Of a stretch of 64,000 nt of DNA, positions 36,001 through 45,833 are shown piece after piece. This stretch comes from Larix kaempferi. Its lineage: Eukaryota; Streptophyta; Pinopsida; Pinales; Pinaceae. The notes below the pieces were generated by a model. The model had not been told where the DNA came from. It ran no database searches and was given only the letters and a program-made list of their open reading frames with translations. The translations under genes and the position numbers were made by a program. Where the stretch lies: assembly GCA_027924585.1 (NCBI GenBank), contig BSBM01000036.1:1674001-1738000 (forward strand). The letters run 5' to 3'. How positions within the stretch are numbered: the stretch's first letter is position 1; each line of letters opens with the position of its first letter.

Positions 36001-37143
36001 CATGATAGAGAGTCATATGTGTGCAGATTGAAGAAAGGCTTGTATGGCTTGAAGCAATCTCCCAGAACTTGGTATGGTAGGATGGACAGTTTCCTATCTA
36101 GCTTGGGCTTTACCAAGAGTAAAGCGGATTCCAACCTCTACTACAAGGTTGAGGAAGGGAATCCTGTGATTCTACTCCTTTATGTGGATGACTTATTTGT
36201 AACAGGAGATGATAGATTGATTGCAGATAATAAGAGGAAGTTTGCTGCTGAGTTCGATATGAAAGATTTGTGAATGATGCATTATTTCCTGGGTATGGAG
36301 GTGTGGCAGAATTCAGGTGGGATGTTCCTTGGTCAAGGGAAGTACACAGTAGATATTCTGAAGAGATTTGGGATGATGGATTGCAAGGCCATGGCCACAC
36401 CCATGGCATCGAATCTAAAGATTCTATGTGATGCTTCATTTGAGACGGTTGATGTCTCTATGTATCGTCAGATGATTGGGTCATTGATGTACCTGACGAA
36501 CATGAGACCAGATATTTTCTTTGCTGTGAACACATTGAGACAGTTCCTGACAGATCCAAGGAGTGTTCACTTGGTTGCTGTAAAGCATGTTCTGAGGTAC
36601 CTGAAGGGTACAGTGGATTATGGGCTCAAGTATGAAGCGAATCAAAAGTTTAACCTGCAGGGTTATGTTGATTCAGATTGGGCCGACAATGCTGCAGATA
36701 GGAAGAGCACATCTGGGTGCTGCTTCAGTATGCGATCAGGTGTGATCTCTTGGTTTAGCAGGAAGCAGTCCTGCGTAGCACTAAGTACAGCCGAGGCAGA
36801 GTATGTTGCATCCTGCTTAGCTAGTTGTGAGACAGTATGGCTACAGAAGCTACTGTCTGAGTTATTTGATCTCCCGTTGGATGCTATTGGTATCTTTTGT
36901 GATAACCAGAGTTGTGTGAAGCTATCCGAGAACCCAGTGTTTCATGACAGGTTGAAACACATAGAGATCAAATATCACTATATCAGGGATATGGTGCAGA
37001 GAGGAGTTGTGAAGCTCCTATACATTGCAACGGACGAGCAGATTGCAGATGTGCTGACGAAGCCACTAGCCAGGGTGAAGTTCGAGTACTTCAGGGAGAG
37101 GCTTGGTGTTCTTCAGATTGATGACACTTCGAGGAAAAAGTGA
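33088..37143 (+). pseudogene. copia A gag-pol, eight stop codons but no frameshift
   Basis: A single frame of 1351 codons from ATG 33088. Gag lies at the N-terminus, with zinc knuckle CFTCNEKGHFASEC near 33790 and a basic Lys/Asn-rich tail. The protease has WLIDSGASKHMTGF near 34050. The integrase has HIRLAHMHYRALP and CKGC zinc residues, IHSDVCGPM, FRSDNGGEFTSG (34820) and an NGVT-stop-RKNR break at the catalytic Glu. The RT has MDVKTIFLNG and LLLYVDDLFVTG (36180), and RNase H has YVDSDWADNAADRKS, STAEAEYV and FCDNQSC to the end. Stops: about 33139, 33229, 34681, 34933, 35242, 35395, 35737, 36271. Everything else is alignable, so it is nearly complete in length but cannot make pol. Confidence 0.93.
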
Positions 37144-37259
37144 TGGACACGTGTGCTGAAGCCATTCCAAGCATGTTGGAAGGAGGATCCTTCACATGGC
37201 TGTGGATGTAAGCGTTGGATGATGAGTATCAGGATGATGCTCCAGTTACTGCTCTGTAT

Positions 37260-37610
37260 ATGCATCATGTTGGATGCTGGATATGATCAGTTGGATCATT
37301 TATATTTGTATGTATGTATGCATCGTGTTGATGCTGGATATGATCAGTTGGATCATTTATATTTTTATGTATGTATGCATCGTGTTGATGCTGGATATGA
37401 TCAGTTGGATCATTTATATTTGTATGTATGTACGCATCGTGTTGATGCTGGATATGAACAGTTGGATCATTTATATTTGTATGTATGTACGCATCGTGTT
37501 GATGCTGGATATGATCAGTTGGATCATTTATGTATGTATGCATCATGTTGGATGCTGGATATGATCAGTTGGATCATTTGTATGTATTTTGTATATGCAT
37601 CATGTTGGAT
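37260..37610 (+). repeat. 57-bp tandem repeat in the copia A 3' UTR
   Basis: About five units of GTTGATGCTGGATATGATCA ... TATGTATGCATC. Because 57 is divisible by three, all units are open in several frames, giving spurious 19-residue repeats. Each unit holds the inverted repeat ATGATC-AGTTG-GATCAT, and the outer units also GCATC-ATGTTG-GATGC. Confidence 0.85.
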
Positions 37611-37655
37611 GCTTGGACCATGTATCTATATATGTATCAGGTGGATACATTGTAT

Positions 37656-38263
37656 TGTTGATGTATATGTAACTTCGGAATGTATTTCATCTGTGTATTA
37701 TATATATATTTATTGTACCCTTATAAGAGATGTGTTATTCCTCTATAAGGAAGTGTCGTCATGTGGATTGACAAGTGTCGCAAGTGTGTGTACTTGCCGA
37801 TGGGTTATTAGACCACCTTATGGGGTCGGCCCTAATTAATATATAATATAATGTGGATGTATCCAAGTAGACAAGTCGGCCCCAGTAGGTCACTGGGCAA
37901 AAAGGTGAGTATAAATAGAGATAGGAGATCTCTATTTTACTCACTCGGAAAAGTAACTATCTCTCTCTCTGAAAAGTGGCACACTAGTGAGGAGGAGGAG
38001 GATCATCTGCTAGGAGACTATCTCAGTGTTATTTGGTTGTATTTTGGTTGAGCCATTGCTCTCTCTATCTCTGAGGAAGTTGTGGGGTTTTTCACCTTAG
38101 GGTTTTCCCCATGGAAACTCTGTGTCTCTTGTCTCTATGCTTTTGATTCTTGTGATGCTTGTGATGCTTGTCATATTATGATTGTCATGCATTGATATAC
38201 TGTAGATGTTATTATCTCAGCAAAGATCCTATAGTATTGTGATTTAATACTAAAAATTTAACA
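37656..38263 (+). repeat. 5' LTR of copia B
   Basis: 608 bp, followed at once by TGGTATCAGAGC. Closely related to but clearly distinct from the copia A LTR (for example TTATGGGGTCGGCCC against TGTGTGATCGGCCC). Confidence 0.94.
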
Positions 38264-38300
38264 TGGTATCAGAGCTTAACTGAGAAGAAGACATTTTGCA

Positions 38301-38963
38301 GTGACAGAAGCTTGTATTCCTTGTTTATTGGGTTTCTCTCCACATATTTTTGAAATTCAGTATAGTAGGTTGGATCCGAGGAGTGTTCACCTAGTTGCTG
38401 TAAAGCATGTTCTGAGGTACCTGAAGGGTACAGTGGATTATGGACTCAGGTATGAGGCGGATCAAAAGTTTAACCTACAGGGTTATGTTGATTCAGATTG
38501 GGTTGGCAGTGCTGCAGATAGGAAGAGCACATCTGGGTGTTGCTTCAGTATGGGATCAGGTGTGATCTCTTGGTTTAGCAGGAAGCAATCCTGCGTAGCA
38601 CTGAGTACAGCTGAGGCAAAGTATGTTGCAGCCTGCTCAGCTAGTTGTGAGGCAGTATGGCTACGGAAGCTACTGTCTGAGTTATTTGATCTCCCATTGG
38701 AGGCTACTGGTATCTTCTGTGATAACCAGAGTTGTGTGAAGCTGTCCGAGAACCCAGTGTTTCATGACAGGTCGAAACACGTAGAGATCAAATATCACTA
38801 TATCAGGGATATGGTGCAGAGAGGAGCTGTGAAGCTTCTGTATGTTGCGACGGACGAGCAGATTGCAGATGTGCTGACGAAGCCACTAGCCAGAGTGAAG
38901 TTCGAGTACTTCAGAGAGAGGCTTGGCGTTCTTCAGATCGAGGACACTTCGAGGAAGAAGTGA
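38301..38963 (+). CDS. RNase H-only ORF of copia B (220 aa), intact
   Basis: ATG at 38301 lies in the leader; ~24 leader-derived residues are followed by the end of the RT region and a complete copia RNase H. Residues YVDSDWVGSAADRKSTSG, STAEAKYVA and FCDNQSCVKLS carry the acidic active-site positions. It ends DTSRKK then TGA, the same end as in copia A, whose pol has eight stops. The fusion arises from a ~3.9 kb deletion with the junction near 38374, where both parental sequences share a short GATCC-like word. No gag or RT is encoded. Whether it is translated is unknown; the intact frame may simply reflect youth. Confidence 0.85.
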   Translation: MTEACIPCLLGFSPHIFEIQYSRLDPRSVHLVAVKHVLRYLKGTVDYGLRYEADQKFNLQGYVDSDWVGSAADRKSTSGCCFSMGSGVISWFSRKQSCVALSTAEAKYVAACSASCEAVWLRKLLSELFDLPLEATGIFCDNQSCVKLSENPVFHDRSKHVEIKYHYIRDMVQRGAVKLLYVATDEQIADVLTKPLARVKFEYFRERLGVLQIEDTSRKK

Positions 38964-39059
38964 TGGACACATTTGCTGAAGCCATTCCAAGCATGTTGGA
39001 AGGAGGATCCTTCACATGGCTGTGGATGTAAGCGCTGGATAATGGGCATCAGGATGATG

Positions 39060-39710
39060 TTTTGGTTTCTGCTGGATATGATCAGTTGGATCATTTATGT
39101 ATGATGCTGGATATGATCAGGTGGATCATTTTTATGTATGTATGTACACATCATGTTGGATGCTGGATATGATCAGTTGGATCATTTTTATGTATGTATG
39201 TACGCATCATGTTGGATGCTGGATATGATCAGTTGGATCATTTATGTATGTATGCATCATGTTGGATGATGGATATGATCAGGTGGATCATTTATGTAAT
39301 TGTATGTGCATCATGTTGGATGCTTGGACCATGTATCTGTATATGTATCAGGTGGATACATTGTATGATCAGGTGGATCATGTATGGTGATATGTATCAT
39401 GTATCAGGTAGATACTTGGTATGCATCAGGTGGATGCATTGATGATCAGGTGGATCATGTATGATGATATGTATCAGGTAGATACTTGGTATGCATCAGG
39501 TGGATGCATTGATGAGCTTCAGGATGTTGCTCCAGATGACATGCAGCAGGATGTTGCAGTGATGATCAGGATGATCATGGATGATGAGCTTTAGGATGTT
39601 GCTCCAGATGACATGCAGCAGGATGTTGCAGTGATGATGATCAAGACGATCATGAGTACATCAGGATGATGTATGGTGAGTATCAGGTTGATACTTTGTG
39701 GCCGTGGATC
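39060..39710 (+). repeat. hairpin array in the copia B 3' UTR
   Basis: Includes GCATC-ATGTTG-GATGC (39308), TGTATC-AGGTG-GATACA (39344), ATGATC-AGGTG-GATCAT (39365, 39442), GTATC-AGGTA-GATAC (39401, 39471), ATGCATC-AGGTG-GATGCAT (39421, 39491), a GAGC/GCTC hairpin (39514-39532), TGCAGC-AGGAT-GTTGCA (39542) and ATGATC-AGGAT-GATCAT (39562). Units of ~100 bp are partly duplicated (39511-39590 against 39590-39660). Confidence 0.82.
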
Positions 39711-39719
39711 AGGTTGTGC

Positions 39720-40262
39720 AGATGAGCATGTCTGGGAGATCCTATAGGTCGGAGTTGTGTACCCGTAACAGCCTGGGATTCTCTTTCGAGACATTGCTCT
39801 GGGAGGACATGTAATAGCGCCCTCGGAGATCTCAGGTCGGAGTTGTGTACCCGTAACATCCTGAGATGCTCTTGCGAGGTTTTGTCCTATGGCATGTAAT
39901 TTGGGCCCTGGGAGATTTCAGGTCAGAGTTGTGTACCCGTAACATCCTGAAATTCTCTTTTGAGGTTTTGCCATGACCACATGTAATTTGTGCCCTGGGA
40001 GATTTCAGGTCGGATTTGTGTACCCGTAACATCCTGAGATGCTCTTGCTAGGTTTTGTGGTGGACCACATGTAATTTGTGCCCTGGGAGATTTCAGGTCG
40101 GAGTTGTGTACCCGTAACATCCTGAGATGCTCTTTCGAGGTTTTGTGGTGGGGTCACATGTAATAGCGCCCTGGGAGATCCTACAGGTCGGAGTTGTGTA
40201 CCCGTAACATCCTGGGATGCTCTTTCGAGGTTTTGTGACACACGTAATAAGTCCTGAGGATT
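39720..40262 (+). repeat. ~88-bp tandem repeat, six copies, copia B 3' UTR
   Basis: Each copy contains GTTGTGTACCCGTAACA (about 39751, 39841, 39929, 40016, 40104, 40192), followed by CCTGRGATGCTCTT and ending CATGTAATNNNGCCCT. No coding meaning; the open frames here are by-products of the period. Confidence 0.85.
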
Positions 40263-40487
40263 CCACAGTATGGCCAGTGATGACGAAGACTTGCAGGTGG
40301 TGGGCCTACATCTAGTATGAAAAAGGACTGGCTTTGTAGAACTTCCTATGACGAGTAGAGTCAGATATTGGTTGAGATAGTAGCAGCAGTGACGATGATG
40401 ATGACGATGCATCGATGACGATGATCCAGAGAAGAAGACTTGTCTAGCAGATTTGTGTCGAGAAATACCTTCCTAGTTAAGAGGGAG

Positions 40488-41086
40488 TGTTGATGTATAT
40501 GTAACTTCGGAATGTATTTCATCTGTGTATTATATATATATTTATTGTACCCTTATAAGAGATGTGTTATTCCTCTATAAGGAAGTGTCGTCATGTGGAT
40601 TGACAAGTGTCGCAAGTGTGTGTACTTGCCGATGGGTTATTATACCACCTTATGGGGTCGGCCCTAATTAATATATAATATAATGTGGATGTATCCAAGT
40701 AGACAAGTCGGCCCCAGTAGGTCACTGGGCAAAAAGGTGAGTATAAATAGAGATAGGAGATCTCTATTTTACTCACTCGAAAAAGTAACTATCTCTCTCT
40801 CTGAAAAGTGGCGCACTAGTGAGGAGGAGGAGGATCATCTGCTAGGAGACTATCTCAGTGTTATTTGGTTGTATTTTGGTTGAGCCATTGCTCTCTCTAT
40901 CTCTGAGGAAGTTGTGGGGTTTTTCACCTTAGGGTTTTCCCCACGGAAACTCTGTGTCTCTTGTCTCTATGCTTTTGATTCTTGTGATGCTTGTCATATT
41001 ATGATTTTCATGCATTGATATACTGTAGATGATATTCTCTCAGCAAAGATCCTATAGTATTGTGATTTAATACTAAAAATTTAACA
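40488..41086 (+). repeat. 3' LTR of copia B
   Basis: 599 bp, preceded by the polypurine tract TTAAGAGGGAG and followed by the TGTAT target duplication. Confidence 0.94.
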
Positions 41087-41089
41087 TGT

Positions 41090-41410
41090 ATGATCAGGTA
41101 GATCATGTATGTTGATATGTATCAGGAATGATCAGGTGGATCATGTATTTGTATTTGTATCAGGTGGATACACTGTATGATCAAGTGGATCATGTATGAT
41201 GATATGTATTAGGTAGATACTTGGTATGCATAAGGTGGATGCATTGTATGATCAGGATGATCATGATGATGAGCTTCAGGATGTTGCTCCAAATGATATG
41301 TACCGGGATGGTACAGTGATGATGATCAGTATGATCATGGGCATCAGGATAATGCCTCGTGCGATGATGATCTGTTGGATCATGAGTATCAGGTTGATAC
41401 TTGGAGGTCA
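41090..41410 (+). repeat. hairpin array in the copia A 3' UTR
   Basis: A run of short inverted repeats with 5-7 nt loops: ATGATC-AGGTA-GATCAT (41090), TGTATC-AGGTG-GATACA (41156), ATGATC-AAGTG-GATCAT (41177), ATGCAT-AAGGTGG-ATGCAT (41226), ATGATC-AGGAT-GATCAT (41248), TGTACC-GGGAT-GGTACA (41299), GGCAT-CAGGATA-ATGCC (41340), ATGATC-TGTTG-GATCAT (41367), GTATC-AGGTT-GATAC (41386). Stems differ but stay complementary. Confidence 0.8.
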
Positions 41411-41439
41411 TAGATGATATGTGGCAGGTTGTTTAAATA

Positions 41440-42000
41440 ACATGTAATCAGTCCTGGGACATCTTGCCGGTCGTGTTGCGGCACATAAATGTTCCTGGGG
41501 TACTCTTTCCGGTATTGCTATGTAACATGTAGTCAATCCTCAGATATCCGATAGGTTGAGCTGTGTGCTCGTAATCAGTCTTGGGATGAGGTATTACTAC
41601 GGAGACATGTAATCAGTCCTGGAGATCCGAGAGGTTGAGCTGTGTGCTGATAATTAGTCTTGGGATGCTCTTTAGAGATCTTTCCAGTCGTGTTGTGGCA
41701 CATAAATGTTCCTGGGATGCTCTTTAAAGGTTTTGTTTGTCCACATGTAATTAGTCCTAGAGATCCGAGAGGTTGAGCTGTGTGCTCGTAATAAGTCCTG
41801 GGATGCTCTTTAGAGATCTTGTCGGTCGTGTTACGACACATAAATGTTCCTGGGATGCTCTTTAAAGGTATTGTGGAGGAGATGCATGTAATCAGTCTTG
41901 GGAGATCTTTCTGGTCGTGCTTAGGCACATAAATGTTCCTGGGATACTCTTTCCGGTATTGCATCCGCACATAAAATTAGTCCTGAGAGGCCACCTCTAT
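41440..42000 (+). repeat. second tandem array of the copia A 3' UTR
   Basis: Repeated text such as CATAAATGTTCCTGGGATGC, GATCCGAGAGGTTGAGCTGT and ATGTAATCAGTCCTGG alternates in a two-part unit of ~175-185 bp. Corresponds in position to the ~88 bp array of copia B but has diverged strongly. Confidence 0.65.
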
Positions 42001-42224
42001 CAGACCGTTTGCACAGATGATGAAGACCTGCAGGTGGTGGGACTACATCCAGTATGAAATAGGACTGGCTCTGTAGAACTTCCTATGACGAGTAGAGTCA
42101 GAGATTGGTTGAGATAGTAGCAGTAGTGACGACGATGATGACAATGCATCGATGACGATGATCCTGAGAAGAAGACTTGTCTAATAGAACTATGTCGAGA
42201 AATAACTTCCTAGTTAAGAGGGAG

Positions 42225-42829
42225 TGTTGATGTATATGTAACTTCAGAATGTATTTCATCTATGTATTTTATATATATTTATTGTACCCTTATAAGAGAT
42301 GTGTTATTCCTCTATAAGGAAGTGTCGTCATGTGGATTGACAAGTGTCGCAAGTGTGTGTACTTGCCGATGGGTTATTAGACCACCATGTGTGTGATCGG
42401 CCCTAAAATATATATTATATTGTGGATGTATCTAGATAGACAAGTCGGCCCCATAAGGTCATTGGCCAAACAGGTTAAGTATAAATAGAGATCAGGAGAT
42501 CTCTATTTGGATCATTCGGAAGGTCACACTTCTCTCACTCAGAAAGTGGCGCACTAGTGAGGAGGAGGATCATTTGCTCTAGGAGACTATCCCAAGTGTA
42601 TTTTGGTTGTACTTTGGTTGATCCATTGCTCTCTCTATCTCTGAGGAAGTTGTGGGGTTTTTCACCTTAGGGTTTTCCCCACGGAAACTCTGTGTCTCTT
42701 GTCTCTCATGCTTTTGATTCTTGTGATGCTTGTCATGCTTATTGTGATTGTTATGCATTGATATACTGTATATGTTATTCTCTCAGTAAAGATCCAAGAG
42801 TATTGCGAATTAATGCTCAAATTTTAACA
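42225..42829 (+). repeat. 3' LTR of copia A
   Basis: 605 bp, same length and ends as the 5' copy, AGTATAAATAGAG near 42478. The flanking ATAGG is identical to that before the 5' LTR. Confidence 0.95.
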
Positions 42830-43240
42830 ATAGGAATAACCCATGAGTTTGCTAACCCATTTCAGTTGTGCTGGGGAGGAGACCCGTTGTTCCAAGAAAA
42901 TTTTCAAACTCTGGTGATCAGTCTTGATGCATAAATAATTCCCTAATAGGTATGGTTTCCACTTCTGTACTGCATGTAAAATAGCCATCATTTCCCTCTT
43001 AGATGTAGAGGCGGCTAAATTCTTACTGGAAAGTTCTCTTGAAGGCGTGAATCCCATTGGTTCAACAAAGACACCTGCATATCTATCCAAAATGTGTTGT
43101 AGATCCAAGGGAGTAGTGGATATTGTTGATGGGTGTTTCTAAATGAAATGGATCTGAGCGATGACACCATGTGAATTCTTCTTAAGGATATTTTCCAGGC
43201 GATGTGAACTGATGATACGGAGAGACCCTGGTTGTAAGCC
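42830..43240 (-). pseudogene. gypsy RT stub joined to RNase H (RT core deleted)
   Basis: Minus strand: DLQHILDRYAGVFVEPMG is the N-terminal lead-in of RT. It runs within a few residues into ELSSKNLAASTSKREMMAIL of RNase H, which continues HAVQKWKPYLLGNYLCIKTD and is interrupted by copia A at 42830. About 400-450 residues including the YxDD active site are missing. The frame is otherwise readable over 95 codons. Confidence 0.82.
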
Positions 43241-43860
43241 TATAAATGTGTGTTTTTTCCCATTGATTGAAACTGCATCCAAATTTCAGCAAAATCCCAT
43301 AAGATGGGGCCAAGTGTGCGTAACCATTGAGTGCCCAAAACCACATCACATCTTCCTAAGTACAAGGAAAACATGTCAGAGTGCAGGTTATAATATTCCA
43401 TAGAAATACACACATTACGACACTTCCCCTTGCAAGGTAAGGAGCCCCCATTGGCAATCATGACTTCAAAGTTGGAGCAAGGATGGAAAAAACAATCAAC
43501 CTGTTTGGCGATATGAGGGTCAATGAAGTTATGAGTGCTAACATAATCAATGAGTATTGTAAGAGGGAGCTTCTTGAAGTAACCCTTGACCCACATTGTT
43601 TGTCGGGTGGTGACTCCGGCTAATGCATGGAGAGATATCTCTGGGTGGTCATCCAGAGACAGAGGGTCAACAGGCGGCTGCTGAATGTCGACCTGATCAT
43701 CTATTGTATCTTGAGCTTCTTCACCAAGTTCAGAGGCAGGAAGAGAATCCACATCCAAGAGATAGAGTTGTTTCTCAACACATCTATGTCCCTAAGTGAA
43801 TTTCTCATCACAATTATAACAAATCCCTTTTTCTCTACGTGCCCGCATCTCTGCTTCAGA
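43240..43860 (-). pseudogene. gypsy zinc knuckle and protease of the chromodomain element
   Basis: Minus strand: GFCYNCDEKF with a stop before GHRC (CCHC knuckle, near 43800), then 172 codons with the protease core LTILIDYVSTHNFID, where the catalytic D-S-G is altered to D-Y-V, and VVLGTQWLRTLGPILWDF at the end. Altered active site plus stops mean no activity. Confidence 0.82.
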
Positions 43861-43905
43861 CAAATGCTTGATAGGAGTTGGTCGAGGAGATGGCTTGATG
43901 GGAGG

Positions 43906-44604
43906 TCAGTGGGAAACCATGAATTGAACAAAAGTGGATTTGGAGCATTGTTGGGTTTTGATCTTGTCCTCCACCAACTTAGCCAACCCTAGGAATTCCA
44001 TCATTGTGTTGGGACAGAACATTTTAACCTCTGAGCAGATTTCATCCTTGAGACCACTGATAAAACAACTCTTGTAGAATTCATCAGACAATCCTTCTGT
44101 GTGATTGGACAATTTCTCAAATTCTATATGATACTCTCTCATAGTTCCAATTTGGAAAAGTTTAGTGAGTGCTCCTGTGAATTCATGAAAAGCACTAGGA
44201 CCAAATCGTTGCAAAAGGAGTTGGAAAAAATATGTCCATTTTGGCTCATGATGAGCCTTGATGTACCAACGGTACCATTGAAGGGATTCTTGTTCCAAAT
44301 GAAAGGATGCAAGTGGAACTTTGTGGACATCAAAAGTATTAAGTGGATTGAAATATTGTTCTTCTCGATATCTCCATCCAGTCGGATCATTACCATTGAA
44401 GCGAGGAAAATCAAGCTTCGGCCCGAGAAAATTGTTGGCAGAAGAGAACCCAGTGTCTACAGAATATTCTGGCTGTCGTTTAGTGTTCATGGCTGAATGT
44501 TGAAGATGGAGGCTAAGAAATTTTTCATCCAGATCTTGGAGTTTGGTTTTAAGGGCGGCAAGTTCTTCCTCCATGATTTGTGCTCCTGCGTGGGTGACAA
44601 CCAT
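43906..44604 (-). pseudogene. gag of the chromodomain gypsy element
   Basis: 232 codons from ATG 44604 without interruption: coiled N-terminal helix (EEELAALKTKLQDLDEKF), then the gag core with PKLDFPRFNGNDPTGWRYR, WTYFFQLLLQRFGPSAF and FISGLKDEICSEVK. About 800 bp of untranslated leader (44605-45400) separates it from the primer site. The intact gag beside deleted pol fits a non-autonomous copy. Confidence 0.85.
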
Positions 44605-45413
44605 AACTAGAAGTTTTTTTTTTGTGAATGGGTAGAAAAAAAAATAGAATCTTTTTTAGTAAAGGGAAATTTGGATTTGGGAAAAAATCTGATGGGTAAT
44701 TGGGGTTTGAATAGGTTTTGGACACTTTCTAATGGACAGGGAAGCAAAAAATGGGGATTTCGGAAGCGGGGTGAAAGAATGGGAAAAATTGTCAAAGAGG
44801 GAAAAATAAGCAGAATTAGGAAATGAACACTGTGGAAAAATTTGAAGGCGATTGGGTGAAAATCGAAGAAGTTACAAAAAACCCTAAAAATAGACAAATA
44901 TGAGATTTATGGCTTTGGGAAGTGGAATTTGGGATAGGGTCCTCAGGAATGAAATATGCAGAATGGGATTGTAGGGGTGCCAGTGAAGTTTCAAGGGAAA
45001 CATAGTTAAAACAAAGAAGATATGGTGAAAAAATGGAATTTCACTCGGCCACTAATTCTATCTAACAACTTGCGTATTGGGGCAACACCCCTCACTCCAC
45101 AACTCAGGTAAAACTGATAACCGCTTTGCCAAAAACGACAACTCTTGGTTTACCTCACGGGTGGGAACTAGTCAATCAGGTAGGGGTCATTGCCCTTTTC
45201 GCTGGTAGGTCCTCTCAATGGGCCAGCTACTTTCAGGTTTCTATGGTACTCCTCATAATGAGTTTTAGGGCTTATTCCCAAGTACTTCCCACAGTTAAGT
45301 GGATAGGGATGATTCCCGGATCTGAACCTGCAATTGATAGGAACAAATACCGATGCGATTTTTTTTGGCAAAACTTCTACCCAACGAGCCCAAAGAAGTG
45401 CTCTGATACCAAA

Positions 45414-45828
45414 TGTGAGGAACCTCCAACAATTACTTAATGAAAATGCATGACATATCAGAAATAAAAGAACACATAATAGATTTATTGATCGCGGGCC
45501 ACTTCGATGGGGAAACCTCCTTTGAGCAAGCTCAATACAAATAACTTCTTGGTGCCTTCATTGGCCTCAACACGTACTAATATACTAAGTCTATGCACCA
45601 ATACTATGGATCAATACCATGGAACATATAATACTACGGGACGACTTACAAAGCATATGCGTCCAATACTATGGATTAATACCATGGAATAGATAATACT
45701 ATGGGCTAATACAAACTAAGGATCAATACCATGGAACATACAATACTACGGGATGACTTACAAAGCATATGCGTCCAACAACAATATACTAACAAAGTAA
45801 AGAGAAGGGTTGACACAGGTTCCTAACA
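45414..45828 (-). repeat. right (5') LTR of the chromodomain gypsy element
   Basis: 415 bp, same ends and same internal tandem units as the left copy, with about 28 differences by eye. Preceded by CTCTGATACCAAA (45401-45413), the complement of a tRNA-iMet primer-binding site. Confidence 0.92.
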
Positions 45829-45833
45829 CGGTG

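Larger units (their letters stand above)
37656..41086 (+). mobile_element. copia B: internally deleted relative inserted in copia A
   Basis: LTRs 37656-38263 (608 bp) and 40488-41086 (599 bp, one 9-bp deletion, ~7 substitutions) with TGTTGATG...TTTAACA ends. Exact duplication TGTAT at 37651-37655 and 41087-41091. Primer site TGGTATCAGAGC at 38264. The leader joins directly to the 3' end of pol near 38374, so gag, protease, integrase and RT are missing; only RNase H (to 38963), the repeat-rich 3' UTR and LTRs remain. About 1.2 percent LTR divergence makes it the youngest layer. Confidence 0.95.
31936..42829 (+). mobile_element. copia A: Ty1/copia element with a long structured 3' UTR
   Basis: Two 605-bp LTRs (31936-32540 and 42225-42829), TGTTGATG...TTTTAACA, flanked by the exact duplication ATAGG (31931-31935 and 42830-42834). 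Perfect primer site TGGTATCAGAGC (32541-32552) and polypurine tract AGTTAAGAGGGAG before the right LTR. About 23 differences between LTRs and no indels (~3.8 percent). Gag-pol is one frame, 33088-37143. The 3' UTR is extremely long (37144-37655 plus 41092-42224) and made of inverted and tandem repeats; copia B is inserted within it. Confidence 0.95.
30473..45828 (-). mobile_element. chromodomain Ty3/gypsy (chromovirus), internally deleted
   Basis: LTRs of 414 and 415 bp (30473-30886 and 45414-45828) start TGTGAGGAACC and end TTCCTAACA. Flanks TGGTG (30468-30472) and CGGTG (45829-45833) are a target duplication with one change. Primer site next to the right LTR (minus strand) is TTTGGTATCAGAGCA, complementary to tRNA-iMet; polypurine tract next to the left LTR reads CTAAGGGGGAGTGGA. 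Encoded on the minus strand: gag, zinc knuckle, protease, a stub of RT, RNase H, integrase ends and chromodomain. RT core and integrase core are deleted. LTR divergence by eye ~7 percent. It is itself split by copia A at 31936-42829. Confidence 0.93.

Noticed and set aside
37265-37546. His/Asp-rich repeat protein on the minus strand
   Set aside because: Antisense shadow of the same 57-bp repeat; no start context or conservation.
37153-37839. 228-codon ORF with 19-residue repeats (VDAGYDQLDHLY...)
   Set aside because: It is a by-product of a 57-bp DNA tandem repeat whose period is divisible by three; other frames and the opposite strand are equally open, and it runs into the copia B LTR.
39832-40412. 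Several overlapping minus-strand ORFs with repeated GCYGYT/SPRAQITC text
   Set aside because: They arise from the ~88-bp tandem array in the copia B 3' UTR.
39300-41410. CRISPR-like array of repeats and spacers
   Set aside because: Repeats are short palindromes with variable stems and no uniform spacer length, in a plant retrotransposon 3' UTR, with no cas genes.
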